NCBI GenBank assembly: GCA_021769625.1 | Contig: JAETSN010000013.1 | Coordinates: 1-64,000, forward strand | Reading direction: 5' to 3' | Source of the DNA: [Clostridium] symbiosum | Lineage (GTDB): Bacteria; Bacillota; Clostridia; Lachnospirales; Lachnospiraceae | Length of the DNA: 64,000 nucleotides | Position numbers and translations under genes: made by a program | The notes under the pieces: generated by a model | Databases searched by the model: none | The model's input: the letters and a program-made list of their open reading frames with translations, nothing else | Told to the model about the DNA's origin: nothing | Part shown: in pieces, positions 45,157-54,278 of the stretch | Layout of the letters: each line of letters opens with the position of its first letter | Numbering within the stretch: the first letter of the stretch is position 1

Positions 45157-45683
45157 CAGAACCTCGGTTTTACATAGGGCTTCAGAAAACCAAGAAGGGA
45201 GACCGGATATCCCATCACCTGATTTTCTGAATCCTGGTCAAAATATGTAACGGAATGCCTTGACAGCTCCTCTGATTTGATCCCGACTTTCCTTCGGTTG
45301 TTCTTTTCCCATACCATCAGATCTATCACGCCTTTTTGAATGTCAGCGGGATAGATCACTTTGGTCACCACATTGACGGGGGAATCATACAGGACACTGT
45401 CTACTGCTATCCCGTCCTCCGCGATCTCCACAATCTCATACAATCCGTCATTTACCCCGGACTGAGATATCTGTACCGTATCGCCGGTTTTGAAGTAAGG
45501 GCAATGCCCACGGATCTTTCCGTCGCCGGCAGACGCGGTGATCCTCATCATGCGGTTCTGGAAATTATTATTGGTATAAGATCTGATAAGAGCCTCCACA
45601 GCCTTCAGACGGCTCGACAGCGCCTCTTCGTCCATCCCCTTGAACTCATCTATTGAAAGCATTTTTTCGACCTGAAGTATCAT
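45156..45683 (-). CDS. Head-tail adaptor protein (YqbG/Ad1-like)
   Basis: 175 residues. The N-terminal helical part (IDEFKGMDEEALSSRLKAVE and ALIRSYTNNNFQNR) is the typical adaptor bundle, followed by a beta insertion and a C-terminal helix. It docks under the portal. The family is identified by pattern and by position just after the capsid gene. Confidence 0.8.
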   Translation of the reverse strand: MILQVEKMLSIDEFKGMDEEALSSRLKAVEALIRSYTNNNFQNRMMRITASAGDGKIRGHCPYFKTGDTVQISQSGVNDGLYEIVEIAEDGIAVDSVLYDSPVNVVTKVIYPADIQKGVIDLMVWEKNNRRKVGIKSEELSRHSVTYFDQDSENQVMGYPVSLLGFLKPYVKPRF

Positions 45684-45701
45684 CGATATGCCTCCCTTCC
45701 G

Positions 45702-45932
45702 TTACTGGCTGATCACCTCATAGCCACCATGCTCCATGAACCACTCCGCCATCCTTTCAGAAGAGATTACCGCCTGGCCATTGGCAAACTGAACCCCTCC
45801 TGCTCCGATTCCGCAGAAATTAGGGTTCCCTTTAACCTTTATCATCCAGGACGGATTCTTCTCCTTCGTGTTTCTCTCCACCGCCTTTTCAGTATTTTCT
45901 ATCTTTTCCTGTGTTTCTTCCAATTTTGCCAT
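45702..45932 (-). CDS. Small phage protein, unknown
   Basis: 76 residues. A charged helix (KLEETQEKIENTEKAVERNT) is followed by a compact segment FCGIGAGGVQFANGQAVISS. Lies between capsid and adaptor genes, with translation signals consistent with a real gene. No function recognised. Confidence 0.65.
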   Translation of the reverse strand: MAKLEETQEKIENTEKAVERNTKEKNPSWMIKVKGNPNFCGIGAGGVQFANGQAVISSERMAEWFMEHGGYEVISQ

Positions 45933-45982
45933 AACAGCCTCCTTTTTGTATGATACAGGGCGCCTGATGAACGTCCTGCCGT

Positions 45983-47014
45983 TTACGCCGAAATCTTGAT
46001 GTTTCTGAGCACCCCTGCATGCTGAGTATTTTTCAGCACCGTCGCCGCGATCATCTCAACTTCTGCATCTTTTACAGTACCCGGTTCCGAAAAATTCGGA
46101 AGATATTTTTCAATGACAGAAGATCCGTTCAGGCTGATTCCATGAAAACCGTCATTGGCATCAAATTTCACCGCATAGATATCCGTCAGCCCTGTAGTCG
46201 CCGTTTCCGCATTATTGATTTTTCTGGAGATGCCTTTTTTGATGACCGCATTTGCAGTCGCCACAGCACTCTCCCCTGTACCGGTGACAGTATAATGGTT
46301 CTGCAGATCCATAAAACGCACTCCGTCCAGAGACACAGCCTTTTTGCCAAAAGCTTCCTCTGTCTCCGTCTTGTAGCCCAGTACCCTGGCAACAGTCTGG
46401 ATCTTCGTGATCGTAGCTGTATTCATCAGGAGAGCATCCGCCTGTGTCTCCTTCACCAACAACATCAGCGCCTCATAAAACTCATCAGCATTGTTCTTCA
46501 GGGCTGTGATCGTGGACAAGTCAATCGATTTATCCGCGCCATACTCTGTAGTTGTTCCCGCCAGCATGGAATCAAGCCCCTCAAATTCCGGCCCATCCGT
46601 AGAAGCCGATGTCACTGCATCCCCGTTGATCAAAGTGTAATGGAACAGACTGACTACCGCCTTGATGTGTTCCTCGATCTGGTATGCCAGGTTATCCCAG
46701 CGGCCTGCAACCTTATTTAATACCCTGTCCATCTGGACCGAACCGCCCATGATCGTAAGTGCTGCCTCGCACTCCTGCTTCGTCGCCGTACTCGCCGTAT
46801 AAGAACCATACAACTTCCTGAACTGCGCTGTTGCCGGAAGGACCTTTCTCATATATTTGTATTTCATCGTGGAACCGCCTCCCACTGCGCTCACACAGTC
46901 GTCAAAGGGCAGAACTGCCAGTATATCCGACTGCCTGAGGAACACATCCACGATCTTATCGAATATCTTATCCGACATACCTTTCTTGATTTCTTCCAGT
47001 GTCATTACTGCCAT
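45983..47014 (-). CDS. Major capsid protein
   Basis: 343 residues, HK97-fold size. Features such as YKYMRKVLPATAQFRKLYGS, LTIMGGSVQMDRVLNKVAGR, YTLINGD and a C-terminal VEMIAATVLKNTQHAGVLRN fit the capsid proteins that accompany GP20-type scaffolds. It follows the scaffold gene by 23 nt. Confidence 0.9.
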   Translation of the reverse strand: MAVMTLEEIKKGMSDKIFDKIVDVFLRQSDILAVLPFDDCVSAVGGGSTMKYKYMRKVLPATAQFRKLYGSYTASTATKQECEAALTIMGGSVQMDRVLNKVAGRWDNLAYQIEEHIKAVVSLFHYTLINGDAVTSASTDGPEFEGLDSMLAGTTTEYGADKSIDLSTITALKNNADEFYEALMLLVKETQADALLMNTATITKIQTVARVLGYKTETEEAFGKKAVSLDGVRFMDLQNHYTVTGTGESAVATANAVIKKGISRKINNAETATTGLTDIYAVKFDANDGFHGISLNGSSVIEKYLPNFSEPGTVKDAEVEMIAATVLKNTQHAGVLRNIKISA

Positions 47015-47037
47015 AACAATACCTTTTTAACCTTTCC

Positions 47038-47640
47038 TTACTCGTTGTTTTCATACTGCATCTTCAGCGCTTCCGCCAAGGTTTTAGGCTCGCCTTCCCG
47101 GCTGCTGTCGGAGTCCGGAAGCCTGTTCTCTTCCACCTTTTTCGTATTAGGCTGAATAAACTGATCCGGAAACTGTGTTTTCAGCGCCGCGATCTTATCC
47201 TCCATGCCTTTCACTTTTCCCGAATCATCCAGCGCAAGCTCACCTTTTTCCCCCAGTTTAAATGTGATATAATCCACATCCTTACAGTCCGCCTCCAGAA
47301 GGGCGATCTTCACCGCCGAATCCAGTTTTTCCTGCTGAAGCTGTTTCTGCAGTGTGCTGATCGTCACTTCATATTCTGTGATCTTTCCCTGCAGTTTCTC
47401 ATCTCCACCGGTATTCTTCTTAAGCTCTGCGATCAGGTCCTCCGCCGCCTTCAGCTGTTCGGCGATGGATCCGTTATCCGCTTCCAGAGCGGAATACTTC
47501 TCTTTGGAAATGTAATTTCCTTCCGACAGGTCAGCATACCTTATGTGCTTCAGCTTATCCGGCTCTTTCGCGTTCGCCGCGTCGATCGCAGCCTTTACCT
47601 TTTCATACAGCTCCTTTTCCAGTAATTCTTCTAATTTCAT
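47038..47640 (-). CDS. Phage scaffolding protein (GP20 family)
   Basis: 200 residues; the ATG at 47640 has AAAGGAG 6 nt upstream. It is almost entirely helical and acidic, with a coiled-coil centre (EYEVTISTLQKQLQQEKLDS) and the family element ALLEADCKDVDYITFKLGEK. It directs procapsid assembly and leaves before packaging. Confidence 0.92.
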   Translation of the reverse strand: MKLEELLEKELYEKVKAAIDAANAKEPDKLKHIRYADLSEGNYISKEKYSALEADNGSIAEQLKAAEDLIAELKKNTGGDEKLQGKITEYEVTISTLQKQLQQEKLDSAVKIALLEADCKDVDYITFKLGEKGELALDDSGKVKGMEDKIAALKTQFPDQFIQPNTKKVEENRLPDSDSSREGEPKTLAEALKMQYENNE

Positions 47641-47769
47641 GTTTTCTCCTTTCTGCATTTCGTTTTATGCGGTTTCTCCCGCGATGCATCGCCTGTTTTC
47701 TTCTCTGTGCGCAAGAGATATTGCGGCTGCAGTTTTAACGCCATAAAGCCGGTTTCGGGCATATAAAAA

Positions 47770-47790
47770 AGACAGCCTCTTTAGCTGTCT
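47770..47790 (-). terminator. Terminator between the 71-residue gene and the scaffold gene
   Basis: On the minus strand AGACAGC pairs with GCTGTCT around TAAAGAG, followed by TTTTTATAT. It would reduce read-through from the terminase-portal-MuF block into the capsid genes, so a promoter for the scaffold gene may lie in 47641-47769. Confidence 0.7.
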
Positions 47791-47818
47791 CTCCTATCTG
47801 GATTATTTTGTTTCAGTG

Positions 47819-48034
47819 TTATTCGATCTCATCTCCCCCTTCATCATCCCAGCCTTCGTCTGGATCATCAAGTTTTATTTCGTGGTGCATATCTTTTGGA
47901 GCATATGCCGCAGGAAAAATCTTTTTGCTATGTTCCCTTGTCTCATCATCAATAGGCAAATCTTTAAACTCCCCTCTATGCTTATCAAAATCCTCATATG
48001 ACTTTAAACTTAAGAAAAGTTCTTTTGTTGTCAT
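47819..48034 (-). CDS. Small acidic protein, candidate immunity partner of the MuF-zincin
   Basis: 71 residues, overlapping the MuF gene stop by 4 nt (ATGA). The sequence ends in a strongly acidic tail (LDDPDEGWDDEGGDEIE). No family recognised. Its base composition is low in GC (21 of 60 in line 47941-48000), like the 3' part of the MuF gene and unlike most head genes. Tight coupling to a putative toxin domain is the pattern of an immunity gene; it might equally be an unrelated small head protein. Confidence 0.6.
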   Translation of the reverse strand: MTTKELFLSLKSYEDFDKHRGEFKDLPIDDETREHSKKIFPAAYAPKDMHHEIKLDDPDEGWDDEGGDEIE

Positions 48035-49533
48035 CCTAAAGCTCCCTCCACAAGAGAAAAAATATCATAATTCTTTTTTCTAACCGCTACTGGATTTTCG
48101 TAATATCTTTGAACTGCTACTGATATGAATTCTTCCATGCACTCAATATCAATGGAGCCATCTGGCAAAATTGCCTCTAAAGGATAATTTATATATAACC
48201 TTCCCTGATAGTCATCCAGTAATTTATCTGATTTTAAAATCCAGACACCAGCACTGTTTCCGGAAGAATCCTTACCTTTTCTCCTCATGATATCATTAAC
48301 TGTCAGCCCTTTTACACACTGACGTTTCACAAAATCAACCTTATCCTTATCAAATAGCTTTCCCTCGATCGCATGCCCTATCTCGTGTATAGCTTCTGCT
48401 AAAATCGCATTTTTTCCTATGTAGATAGTATCTTTGACCGGATCATACCCGCTGCCCTTCGATCCCACACTGACAACCGTATCTTTTAGTGCCTCCCTGA
48501 CTTTTTCAGGCATATAGGCAAATGCTTCCATAAATGTTACCCGTTCGTTCACGGAAAAATCGTCTTTTGCATAATTCATCACCCTATACTCCAACGAATT
48601 ATTCAGTGCCTGAGCAGATGTCTTAAACTCATTATATGTCTTTGCTTTAACCCTGACAAGCCTGTCTTTCTCTCCGTTCCACTTTGTATAATACTCTTCT
48701 TTTGACAGAGCCCATTTTGCCCTCTGTAAAAGACAGCAACGACAATTACAATCCTCTGACGGATCACCGAATCCTCCCGGATACATCGCCTTTTTCCCCG
48801 CCACTTCAAAGGGCTCCTCCACCTCCCTTAACTGCCCGTCCAGCTCCCGATGGTGCGGCCTGGTCACATTATCCATTGTCGCATCCCACTGCTTCAGCAC
48901 ATCCGCTCCCCTGCTCTTCGCCTTCTCCTGACAGTGGAGGGCGGCTTCCTGCTGTATTCTATGCCCTTCTGTCCGTGCAATCCCAATGGCGTGGGTAAAT
49001 GCTTTCATAAAAGGGCTTCTCATCCCAAATGCAATCTGTTTTGCCACTACACTCCAGGAAGAACCGTTTGCTATTTCTCTTGAAACTTCTGATCGGACGG
49101 AATCTTTCAACCGGTCCACATCCTCGCCCATGCGCCGGTATAACCCTTTGGATATTTTAGAATCCAGCTGAACCGCCTTTACCGCTTCCTCCTGATCTAC
49201 CGGAAAGATCAGCGGAATTCCCTGTCCCTGCAGATCGTACATTGTTCCGAAAAATCCATTCTCATAACATTCTGCCAGATAGTCGGCGACTGTCTCAAAG
49301 GATTCGGTGTTCAGCTTGTCAAGTATGGCGTCAATCTGCTTTTTCAATGCCTCCTGATACTGTTTTTGCCAGATAATGGACCGCAAATTCTCTATATCGG
49401 TCCTCGCTGAAAGGCTGCTGATCTTCGCCGCGCAGTCTCTCGATGCCCTGATATACATCTTTTTCAGCCTGTTTATGATCTCCGACTCCCGCTCAAGAAG
49501 CATCTTTTGTACTTCAAGCTGTCTTTTGTTCAT
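48031..49533 (-). CDS. MuF-type minor head protein with C-terminal HExxH zincin domain
   Basis: 500 residues. Residues about 1-280 are the SPP1 gp7/MuF minor head protein, with the signature IARTEGHRIQQEAA (185-198), QWDATMDNVTRPHHRELDGQ (215-234) and DPSEDCNCRC (257-266). The C-terminal part (about 310-500) is an added domain with the zinc protease motif HEIGH (383-387) and a downstream acidic helix ECMEEFISVAVQRYY (464-478) that may supply the third ligand. MuF proteins are packaged in the capsid and some carry toxin domains at this end. The added domain is AT-rich. Confidence 0.9.
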   Translation of the reverse strand: MNKRQLEVQKMLLERESEIINRLKKMYIRASRDCAAKISSLSARTDIENLRSIIWQKQYQEALKKQIDAILDKLNTESFETVADYLAECYENGFFGTMYDLQGQGIPLIFPVDQEEAVKAVQLDSKISKGLYRRMGEDVDRLKDSVRSEVSREIANGSSWSVVAKQIAFGMRSPFMKAFTHAIGIARTEGHRIQQEAALHCQEKAKSRGADVLKQWDATMDNVTRPHHRELDGQLREVEEPFEVAGKKAMYPGGFGDPSEDCNCRCCLLQRAKWALSKEEYYTKWNGEKDRLVRVKAKTYNEFKTSAQALNNSLEYRVMNYAKDDFSVNERVTFMEAFAYMPEKVREALKDTVVSVGSKGSGYDPVKDTIYIGKNAILAEAIHEIGHAIEGKLFDKDKVDFVKRQCVKGLTVNDIMRRKGKDSSGNSAGVWILKSDKLLDDYQGRLYINYPLEAILPDGSIDIECMEEFISVAVQRYYENPVAVRKKNYDIFSLVEGALG

Positions 49534-50981
49534 GATCCCGCACCACTTTCATCATCAGGCGTTATGCCCTCCATCATCCTTTGGAGCGCCAGCATGCCGC
49601 TTTCCCCCTCTGGCAGTTTGTCCTTGATTTCCTCATAATCGATATCCAATATAGAGCAGATCGTCTCAACAACAGTCTCATCATCCAGCAGATTGGCCGC
49701 CGCCAGTATGTTGTTGATCCTCTGTCCCTGTACCTGCGCGTTTATGAGTTCGATCTGTGCACTGTCCTGAGCATTCGTAATGACCTCCCGCTGAAATTTA
49801 ATATGGACATCCTTCATCTGATAATCTGTGCCGTTGCCGGCATTTATCTCGTCCAGGACCACCTTTATTATCTTCCTCAGGAAACCTTTCAAGCGTATCT
49901 CCAGTTTATTGCACTTCAGATCAAGCAGTGCATACCTGCTCTTTATCACTATGTTTGTGATATTGCCATCGCCAATCTGCGCAGAATTAAACCCCATGCC
50001 AAAGCGGTAAATATTCTTCTCATCCAGTTCCAGTTTTACCTTCCTGGCTTCATATGGAATATCTACAGTCTTGATATCCAGTCCCCCATCCGGCGCAACA
50101 CCGAGATGCTTTTTAGTTCTTATATTCGCTATCATTTCATCGAGATCTGCTCCCTGAAAGCCGGATACCACATAGATCGCATCCGTAAAATCCTGCAGAT
50201 TATTGGAAAGGCTGCATGCCATCAGGTCATAGTCATCGATCAGGTCCTTGATCGGCTTCAGGCCGCTGAAACGCTTTGAACCGTTATCCAACCGGAAAAA
50301 CGGTATAAAATGAAAGGAAGAGCCAAACCGCTCTCCCTTTTCATTCTTTGTTATGATATGTGGCCTCGGATTCAATGCCTCCTTCTCATCCTCGGTTATG
50401 CTTCCGTCATTGATCTGAACATAGTAATATGTTTCCCTTTCATCCCATACCTGAATCCTCTTTATGGCCTCTTCCCTCTTGCCGATATGATCGATATACC
50501 AATAAATAACATGTTCTTCATGGTCCCCCGCCTCTTTCGCAGAAACCTCAATAACCCCCATGGAATCGGCATGCTGGAAACCTATCCTCTCATCGGAAGT
50601 ATAATACGCATACATGTAATCAAACCCTTTCGAAATGCACCCTGTGAGCATTTCATACACTTCCGACCAGAAGCGGTCATCAAAATACAGATCCAGCAGG
50701 GACTGCAGTTCCGGATCATCTGATCTGATAAAATTTTCATCACCGGAAAGCATATACTGGACTTCCTGATCTACCAGCTCCGTGAAAAACGGATGGGATA
50801 TTTTCACATTACTACGCAATGTGTCTTCCTTCGCATTTCCATCAGCATCGATATAAAAAATCCGGGAGCTCATGATCTTGTGCTCACCCTCATAATATTT
50901 TAACCCCTGCCTTGCCATCTTCTTTTTGTGGGATGCGGCGTCTTCTTCCATGAAATGTTTGATCTCATCCACTCTTAACAT
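49530..50981 (-). CDS. Phage portal protein (SPP1 gp6-like)
   Basis: 483 residues, the right size for a portal subunit. Typical parts include LKYYEGEHKIMSSRIFYID, the segment YMLSGDENFI, and the conserved clip/stem region with MACSLSNNLQDFTDAIYVVS, where the dodecameric channel lies. It overlaps the MuF gene by 4 nt and follows terL by 12 nt, in the order terL-portal-MuF. Confidence 0.93.
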   Translation of the reverse strand: MLRVDEIKHFMEEDAASHKKKMARQGLKYYEGEHKIMSSRIFYIDADGNAKEDTLRSNVKISHPFFTELVDQEVQYMLSGDENFIRSDDPELQSLLDLYFDDRFWSEVYEMLTGCISKGFDYMYAYYTSDERIGFQHADSMGVIEVSAKEAGDHEEHVIYWYIDHIGKREEAIKRIQVWDERETYYYVQINDGSITEDEKEALNPRPHIITKNEKGERFGSSFHFIPFFRLDNGSKRFSGLKPIKDLIDDYDLMACSLSNNLQDFTDAIYVVSGFQGADLDEMIANIRTKKHLGVAPDGGLDIKTVDIPYEARKVKLELDEKNIYRFGMGFNSAQIGDGNITNIVIKSRYALLDLKCNKLEIRLKGFLRKIIKVVLDEINAGNGTDYQMKDVHIKFQREVITNAQDSAQIELINAQVQGQRINNILAAANLLDDETVVETICSILDIDYEEIKDKLPEGESGMLALQRMMEGITPDDESGAGS

Positions 50982-50993
50982 ATCTGATCCTTC

Positions 50994-52385
50994 CTAATAC
51001 AGCCATGTATTTGGCTCATACAGCGCAAGGGAAAGGGAATCCGCCGTATCGGGCGATCCCAGTCCGCGCTTTTTCATATCTTCTTTTGACTCCAGTTGGA
51101 TTTTTCCCTTTGATGTCATGTGGTATTTCCGCACGCTCAACTGTTTTATCATCTCTTCATCGTGGGGAATCTCTATCTGGACATCCTGTTTCCCCTGCAG
51201 GTTATTCGAGAAATTGTTTTCCAACAATTCCTTAATATTTCCCCATACCTGGGATCCCAGATTAAAGTAATAATCATCAGATGCTGAATCCCCATTATTC
51301 ACCGGAACTACCGTATAAGGCAGCTTCTCTTCCCGGATCACCTCTTTCAGCCGGTCTGTCACTCCGCCGCCAACGCCCGTGTCATCCACCTTGATCAGGC
51401 ACTTCCGGATATGCGGGAACAGGCTCATATAGTCTTTACAGCATCTTATTACATTACCTGCAGTCTCCATTGTGTCTTTTTTGCTGTATTTCCTGAATTC
51501 ATATATCTTCGCGCTGATCCGCGGTGTGATGACTGTCTTGTCATCACCAAATCTCGCCACATCCACGCCGATATGCAGTACTTTAGCCGATTCTATATCC
51601 GATTGTCTGATATGGTTTTCCTTAGAGCAGGCAAGCTCCACTGTTTCAAGTGATATGAAAGAATCCAATGCCCCTTTGGGAAACTGCCCATCAATACGCA
51701 CCCGGCATACATCGGAATCTTTTCCATATTTTGTCTCCAGCATTTCTATGGTTTCTTTGGATGTACGCCCGCTGTTGCGGCTGCTCACCGTATGCGTCCG
51801 GTATTTATCCCGGTCCTTGTTGAAAGCATCGTAAAATACACCCTCGATCCTGTTTGGGTTCCCCATCAGGAGCAGCTTATTATCCCATCCCGTCAGCGTG
51901 CCCAGCAGAGCCTCCATAATTGGATCCGTTACGCCGGATGCCTCGTCCACAACTATTAACATATGATCCTCGTGGAACCCCTGCATGCTTTCCGGTTTTG
52001 TTGCTGTCTTTGCTATAGCAAACCACCTTTCGGAATCTCCATCAACATATACCTTTGTTTTTGTCCAAACCAGCAATTCATGAATGGCTGAACTATCAAG
52101 CCACTTTTTTATCTCAGCCCAAAGCACATTGTAAAGCTGCTGCATGGTGGGCGCCGTGGCAATCACTCTAGAATAGGGCCTACATACAAGAAACCATATG
52201 ATGAGTCCGGCTTCCAGCGCTGTCTTTCCTACACCCTGGCCGGACTTTACTGCGACTTTCGGATAAGCCGCGATATCTGTCGCCACCTCATCCTGCCAGC
52301 CATCACATTTCATACTGAGAAAATCTTCCAGAAAAGCCGCTGGATCATCATAATAAACCTCAAGGGCATTCATCAGATCTTCCAT
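50994..52385 (-). CDS. Terminase large subunit
   Basis: 463 residues. The ATPase domain has Walker A KSGQGVGKT (47-55), Walker B MLIVVDEASG and coupling motif around LMGNP. The C-terminal nuclease domain has HIGVDVARFGDDKTVITPR, whose first Asp begins the RNase H-like metal site, and later KVDDTGVGGGVTDRL. The ATG at 52385 has GGAAGG 9 nt upstream and lies 26 nt inside terS. Confidence 0.95.
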   Translation of the reverse strand: MEDLMNALEVYYDDPAAFLEDFLSMKCDGWQDEVATDIAAYPKVAVKSGQGVGKTALEAGLIIWFLVCRPYSRVIATAPTMQQLYNVLWAEIKKWLDSSAIHELLVWTKTKVYVDGDSERWFAIAKTATKPESMQGFHEDHMLIVVDEASGVTDPIMEALLGTLTGWDNKLLLMGNPNRIEGVFYDAFNKDRDKYRTHTVSSRNSGRTSKETIEMLETKYGKDSDVCRVRIDGQFPKGALDSFISLETVELACSKENHIRQSDIESAKVLHIGVDVARFGDDKTVITPRISAKIYEFRKYSKKDTMETAGNVIRCCKDYMSLFPHIRKCLIKVDDTGVGGGVTDRLKEVIREEKLPYTVVPVNNGDSASDDYYFNLGSQVWGNIKELLENNFSNNLQGKQDVQIEIPHDEEMIKQLSVRKYHMTSKGKIQLESKEDMKKRGLGSPDTADSLSLALYEPNTWLY

Positions 52386-53049
52386 TTTCTTTTTCCTTCC
52401 TCCGCTTCGCTATCTCGATGATCGCCGTTTTCAAATCTTTCGCCTGTTTCTTTGCATCCGCTTTTGAAGCTCCTTCCAGTTCCAGATAATCTTTCACAGT
52501 ATTTTTGAGAGCAGTGACCGCTGTGCTCTGAGCTTTCAAGAAACTCGCCTGTTTATCCCATGCCTGCTGTACTTCCCATGATTCGCCGATAACATTACCC
52601 GTTTTCTCCTCAACCTTTTCGATTGTTTTATCATTTTGATCCTTTACATACATGATCTGCTGTGACCGGATGATCGCCACATACTGGATCTGTATCGCGT
52701 CCCAGAGCATATCCAGAGGACTCTTATCCTCCATTTCCTGCATAATAGAAAAAGCCTCTTTCGGAAGATACTTCCGAAAGAGACCGTGCTTTTCCGCGTT
52801 GCTATTTTTCTTTGGTGCACCGTGGCCGGATGCATTCTTATTACCCGGCTGTGCTCCTTTTCGTTTAGTAACGTTACCATTCCCATTTGGTAACGTTACT
52901 AAATCCCATTTATCCTGATTTTTCCATTTTCTGACCTGTTCCTCTGATACCTGCAGTTCCTCTGCAATGCTTTTCAGCAGGCGGCTTTTACCGCTTTCCA
53001 GCCAGAGCTGCCTTGCTTTGTCTCTGCCGGGGCTTCTTGGTCTTGCCAT
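52360..53049 (-). CDS. Terminase small subunit (DNA-binding)
   Basis: 229 residues. The N-terminus is a basic helix-turn-helix (LLKSIAEELQVSEEQVRKWK) of the phage terminase small-subunit type. A Gly/Asn/Lys linker follows (KGAQPGNKNASGHGAPKKNS), then helical oligomerisation and C-terminal basic segments. It recognises the packaging site. Its own gene carries a large perfect inverted repeat at 52864-52903. Confidence 0.92.
   Translation of the reverse strand: MARPRSPGRDKARQLWLESGKSRLLKSIAEELQVSEEQVRKWKNQDKWDLVTLPNGNGNVTKRKGAQPGNKNASGHGAPKKNSNAEKHGLFRKYLPKEAFSIMQEMEDKSPLDMLWDAIQIQYVAIIRSQQIMYVKDQNDKTIEKVEEKTGNVIGESWEVQQAWDKQASFLKAQSTAVTALKNTVKDYLELEGASKADAKKQAKDLKTAIIEIAKRRKEKENGRSDECP
52864..52903. 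repeat. 16-bp perfect inverted repeat inside terS (candidate packaging site)
   Basis: TTTAGTAACGTTACCA (52864-52879) and TGGTAACGTTACTAAA (52888-52903) are perfect inverted arms around 8 nt. Each arm also contains the palindrome GTAACGTTAC. Phages of the SPP1 type place their pac site in the small terminase gene. The arms encode part of the linker (NGNVTKRKG) just after the helix-turn-helix. Confidence 0.7.
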
Positions 53050-53081
53050 GTTGGCCGCCTCCTATTCGTTTGTTTTTAAAA

Positions 53082-53108
53082 AAAGAGCCGGCGCTCTGCC
53101 AACTCTTT
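53082..53108 (-). terminator. Terminator upstream of terS
   Basis: On the minus strand AAAGAGTTGGC pairs with GCCGGCTCTTT (11 bp, two G-T pairs) around AGAGC, followed by TTTTAAAAAC. It stops transcription that arrives from the ParA-like gene. The rest of 53050-53237 shows only this and the next terminator. Confidence 0.7.
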
Positions 53109-53191
53109 AAACCAATTTTTGATTCTTTATCTTGCTAACACTTCTAGCTATACTATTCTCACTATCTCCTATTTGTTTGTTTTGAAAAAGA

Positions 53192-53217
53192 AAAGAGACA
53201 GCCGAGACCATCTCTTT
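53192..53217 (-). terminator. Terminator after the ParA-like gene
   Basis: On the minus strand AAAGAGA pairs with TCTCTTT around a 12-nt loop, followed by TCTTTTTC. It lies 20 nt after the stop codon of the ParA-like gene. Confidence 0.6.
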
Positions 53218-53237
53218 AACTATATATCCTTATTATC

Positions 53238-54278
53238 TTAAATATCTGTCATTTTAATTATTCTCCTCGCTAATTTTTCAAATGTACTATAAAAATCATC
53301 TCTACTCTTTTTCATAGTTTCCCAAATTACTCCTGTCTGTCTCACCTGCTCTTTTGTCAGTAAAAAAACAGGAGTATTATGTTCTTGTGATTGGGCAATA
53401 AGGCTATTAAAATCTGCTATATTTATTAAATTATATGGTTCATCACATAGGTTATATTTTTCATCTTTAAGTGTCATCTCTTGGCTTTTCAAAATCGGCA
53501 TCAATTTATGACATACTAATGAATTTATATCATTTATCCAATCCGCAAATGCTCTGGCTGGTCCACCATTCCTAGGCCTATATCTCTGTTGTATTGTTCC
53601 AAGAAAAATAGGGGCACCACCTTTCATTTTATATGATGCACTATTAAAATTTTCATTTTCCTCCATTTTTCTATACGTTTTACACCATCTTGGAAAAATT
53701 GAAACCAATGCTTCAACTGCCATATAACAAAAATAATCTGGCGCGCAGGGAACAATAAAATAATCACTTTGCATTAAAATATTAGCATTTGTGGCAGATA
53801 TACTTGGGCTCATATCCACTAAAACATAATCTATGTCATATTTTTCAGACGTCAACTCAATTAACTTTCTAAATGCACCAGGAACATTTTTTAACATATT
53901 TAGGCTTCCTGTCATTGTTTCAGCAATATTATATGTTGTATCAAATTCAGAAAACTGAATATGTCCAGGCAAAAGAAATAAATTCTTATTTTCTCCAAAC
54001 TTATAACATTTTGCTGCCACTATAGGTTCTAAATTGCCACCAAATACAGGATCAAGACCTGATTTAATGGTGGAAATATCTGATTTATATAATTCCTCTA
54101 ATTTCGCCTCTTTTGAAGAATTTATACATACTCCAGTTAAATTACACTGTGGATCACTGTCCACTATCAACGTCCTTTTTCCAATTTGTGCAAGCATCCA
54201 GCCCAAATTAAAAACCGTTGTAGTTTTACTTACTCCACCTTTATTATTAAATAAAGCTATAATTTTTTCTTTTCTCAT
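53238..54278 (-). CDS. ParA/Soj-type ATPase, prophage accessory gene
   Basis: 346 residues; the ATG at 54278 (MRKEKIIALFNNKGGVSKTT) has AAGGAG 9 nt upstream. The deviant Walker A KGGVSKTT, the switch region VDSDPQCNLTG and Walker B YVLVDMSPSISA are intact. No ParB gene or parS-like repeat was seen nearby. It is AT-rich (20 G+C of 60 in line 53761-53820) against 34 of 60 in a sampled terL line, lies between the late regulator and terS, and is closed by two terminators. This fits a moron. Its role (partition, exclusion or defence) is unknown. Confidence 0.85.
   Translation of the reverse strand: MRKEKIIALFNNKGGVSKTTTVFNLGWMLAQIGKRTLIVDSDPQCNLTGVCINSSKEAKLEELYKSDISTIKSGLDPVFGGNLEPIVAAKCYKFGENKNLFLLPGHIQFSEFDTTYNIAETMTGSLNMLKNVPGAFRKLIELTSEKYDIDYVLVDMSPSISATNANILMQSDYFIVPCAPDYFCYMAVEALVSIFPRWCKTYRKMEENENFNSASYKMKGGAPIFLGTIQQRYRPRNGGPARAFADWINDINSLVCHKLMPILKSQEMTLKDEKYNLCDEPYNLINIADFNSLIAQSQEHNTPVFLLTKEQVRQTGVIWETMKKSRDDFYSTFEKLARRIIKMTDI

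Noticed and set aside
48031-49533. HEIGH motif as a chance match
   Set aside because: Not dismissed: the motif has an acidic helix about 80 residues further on, a domain-sized extension and a sharp change of base composition, so a real zincin domain is more likely.
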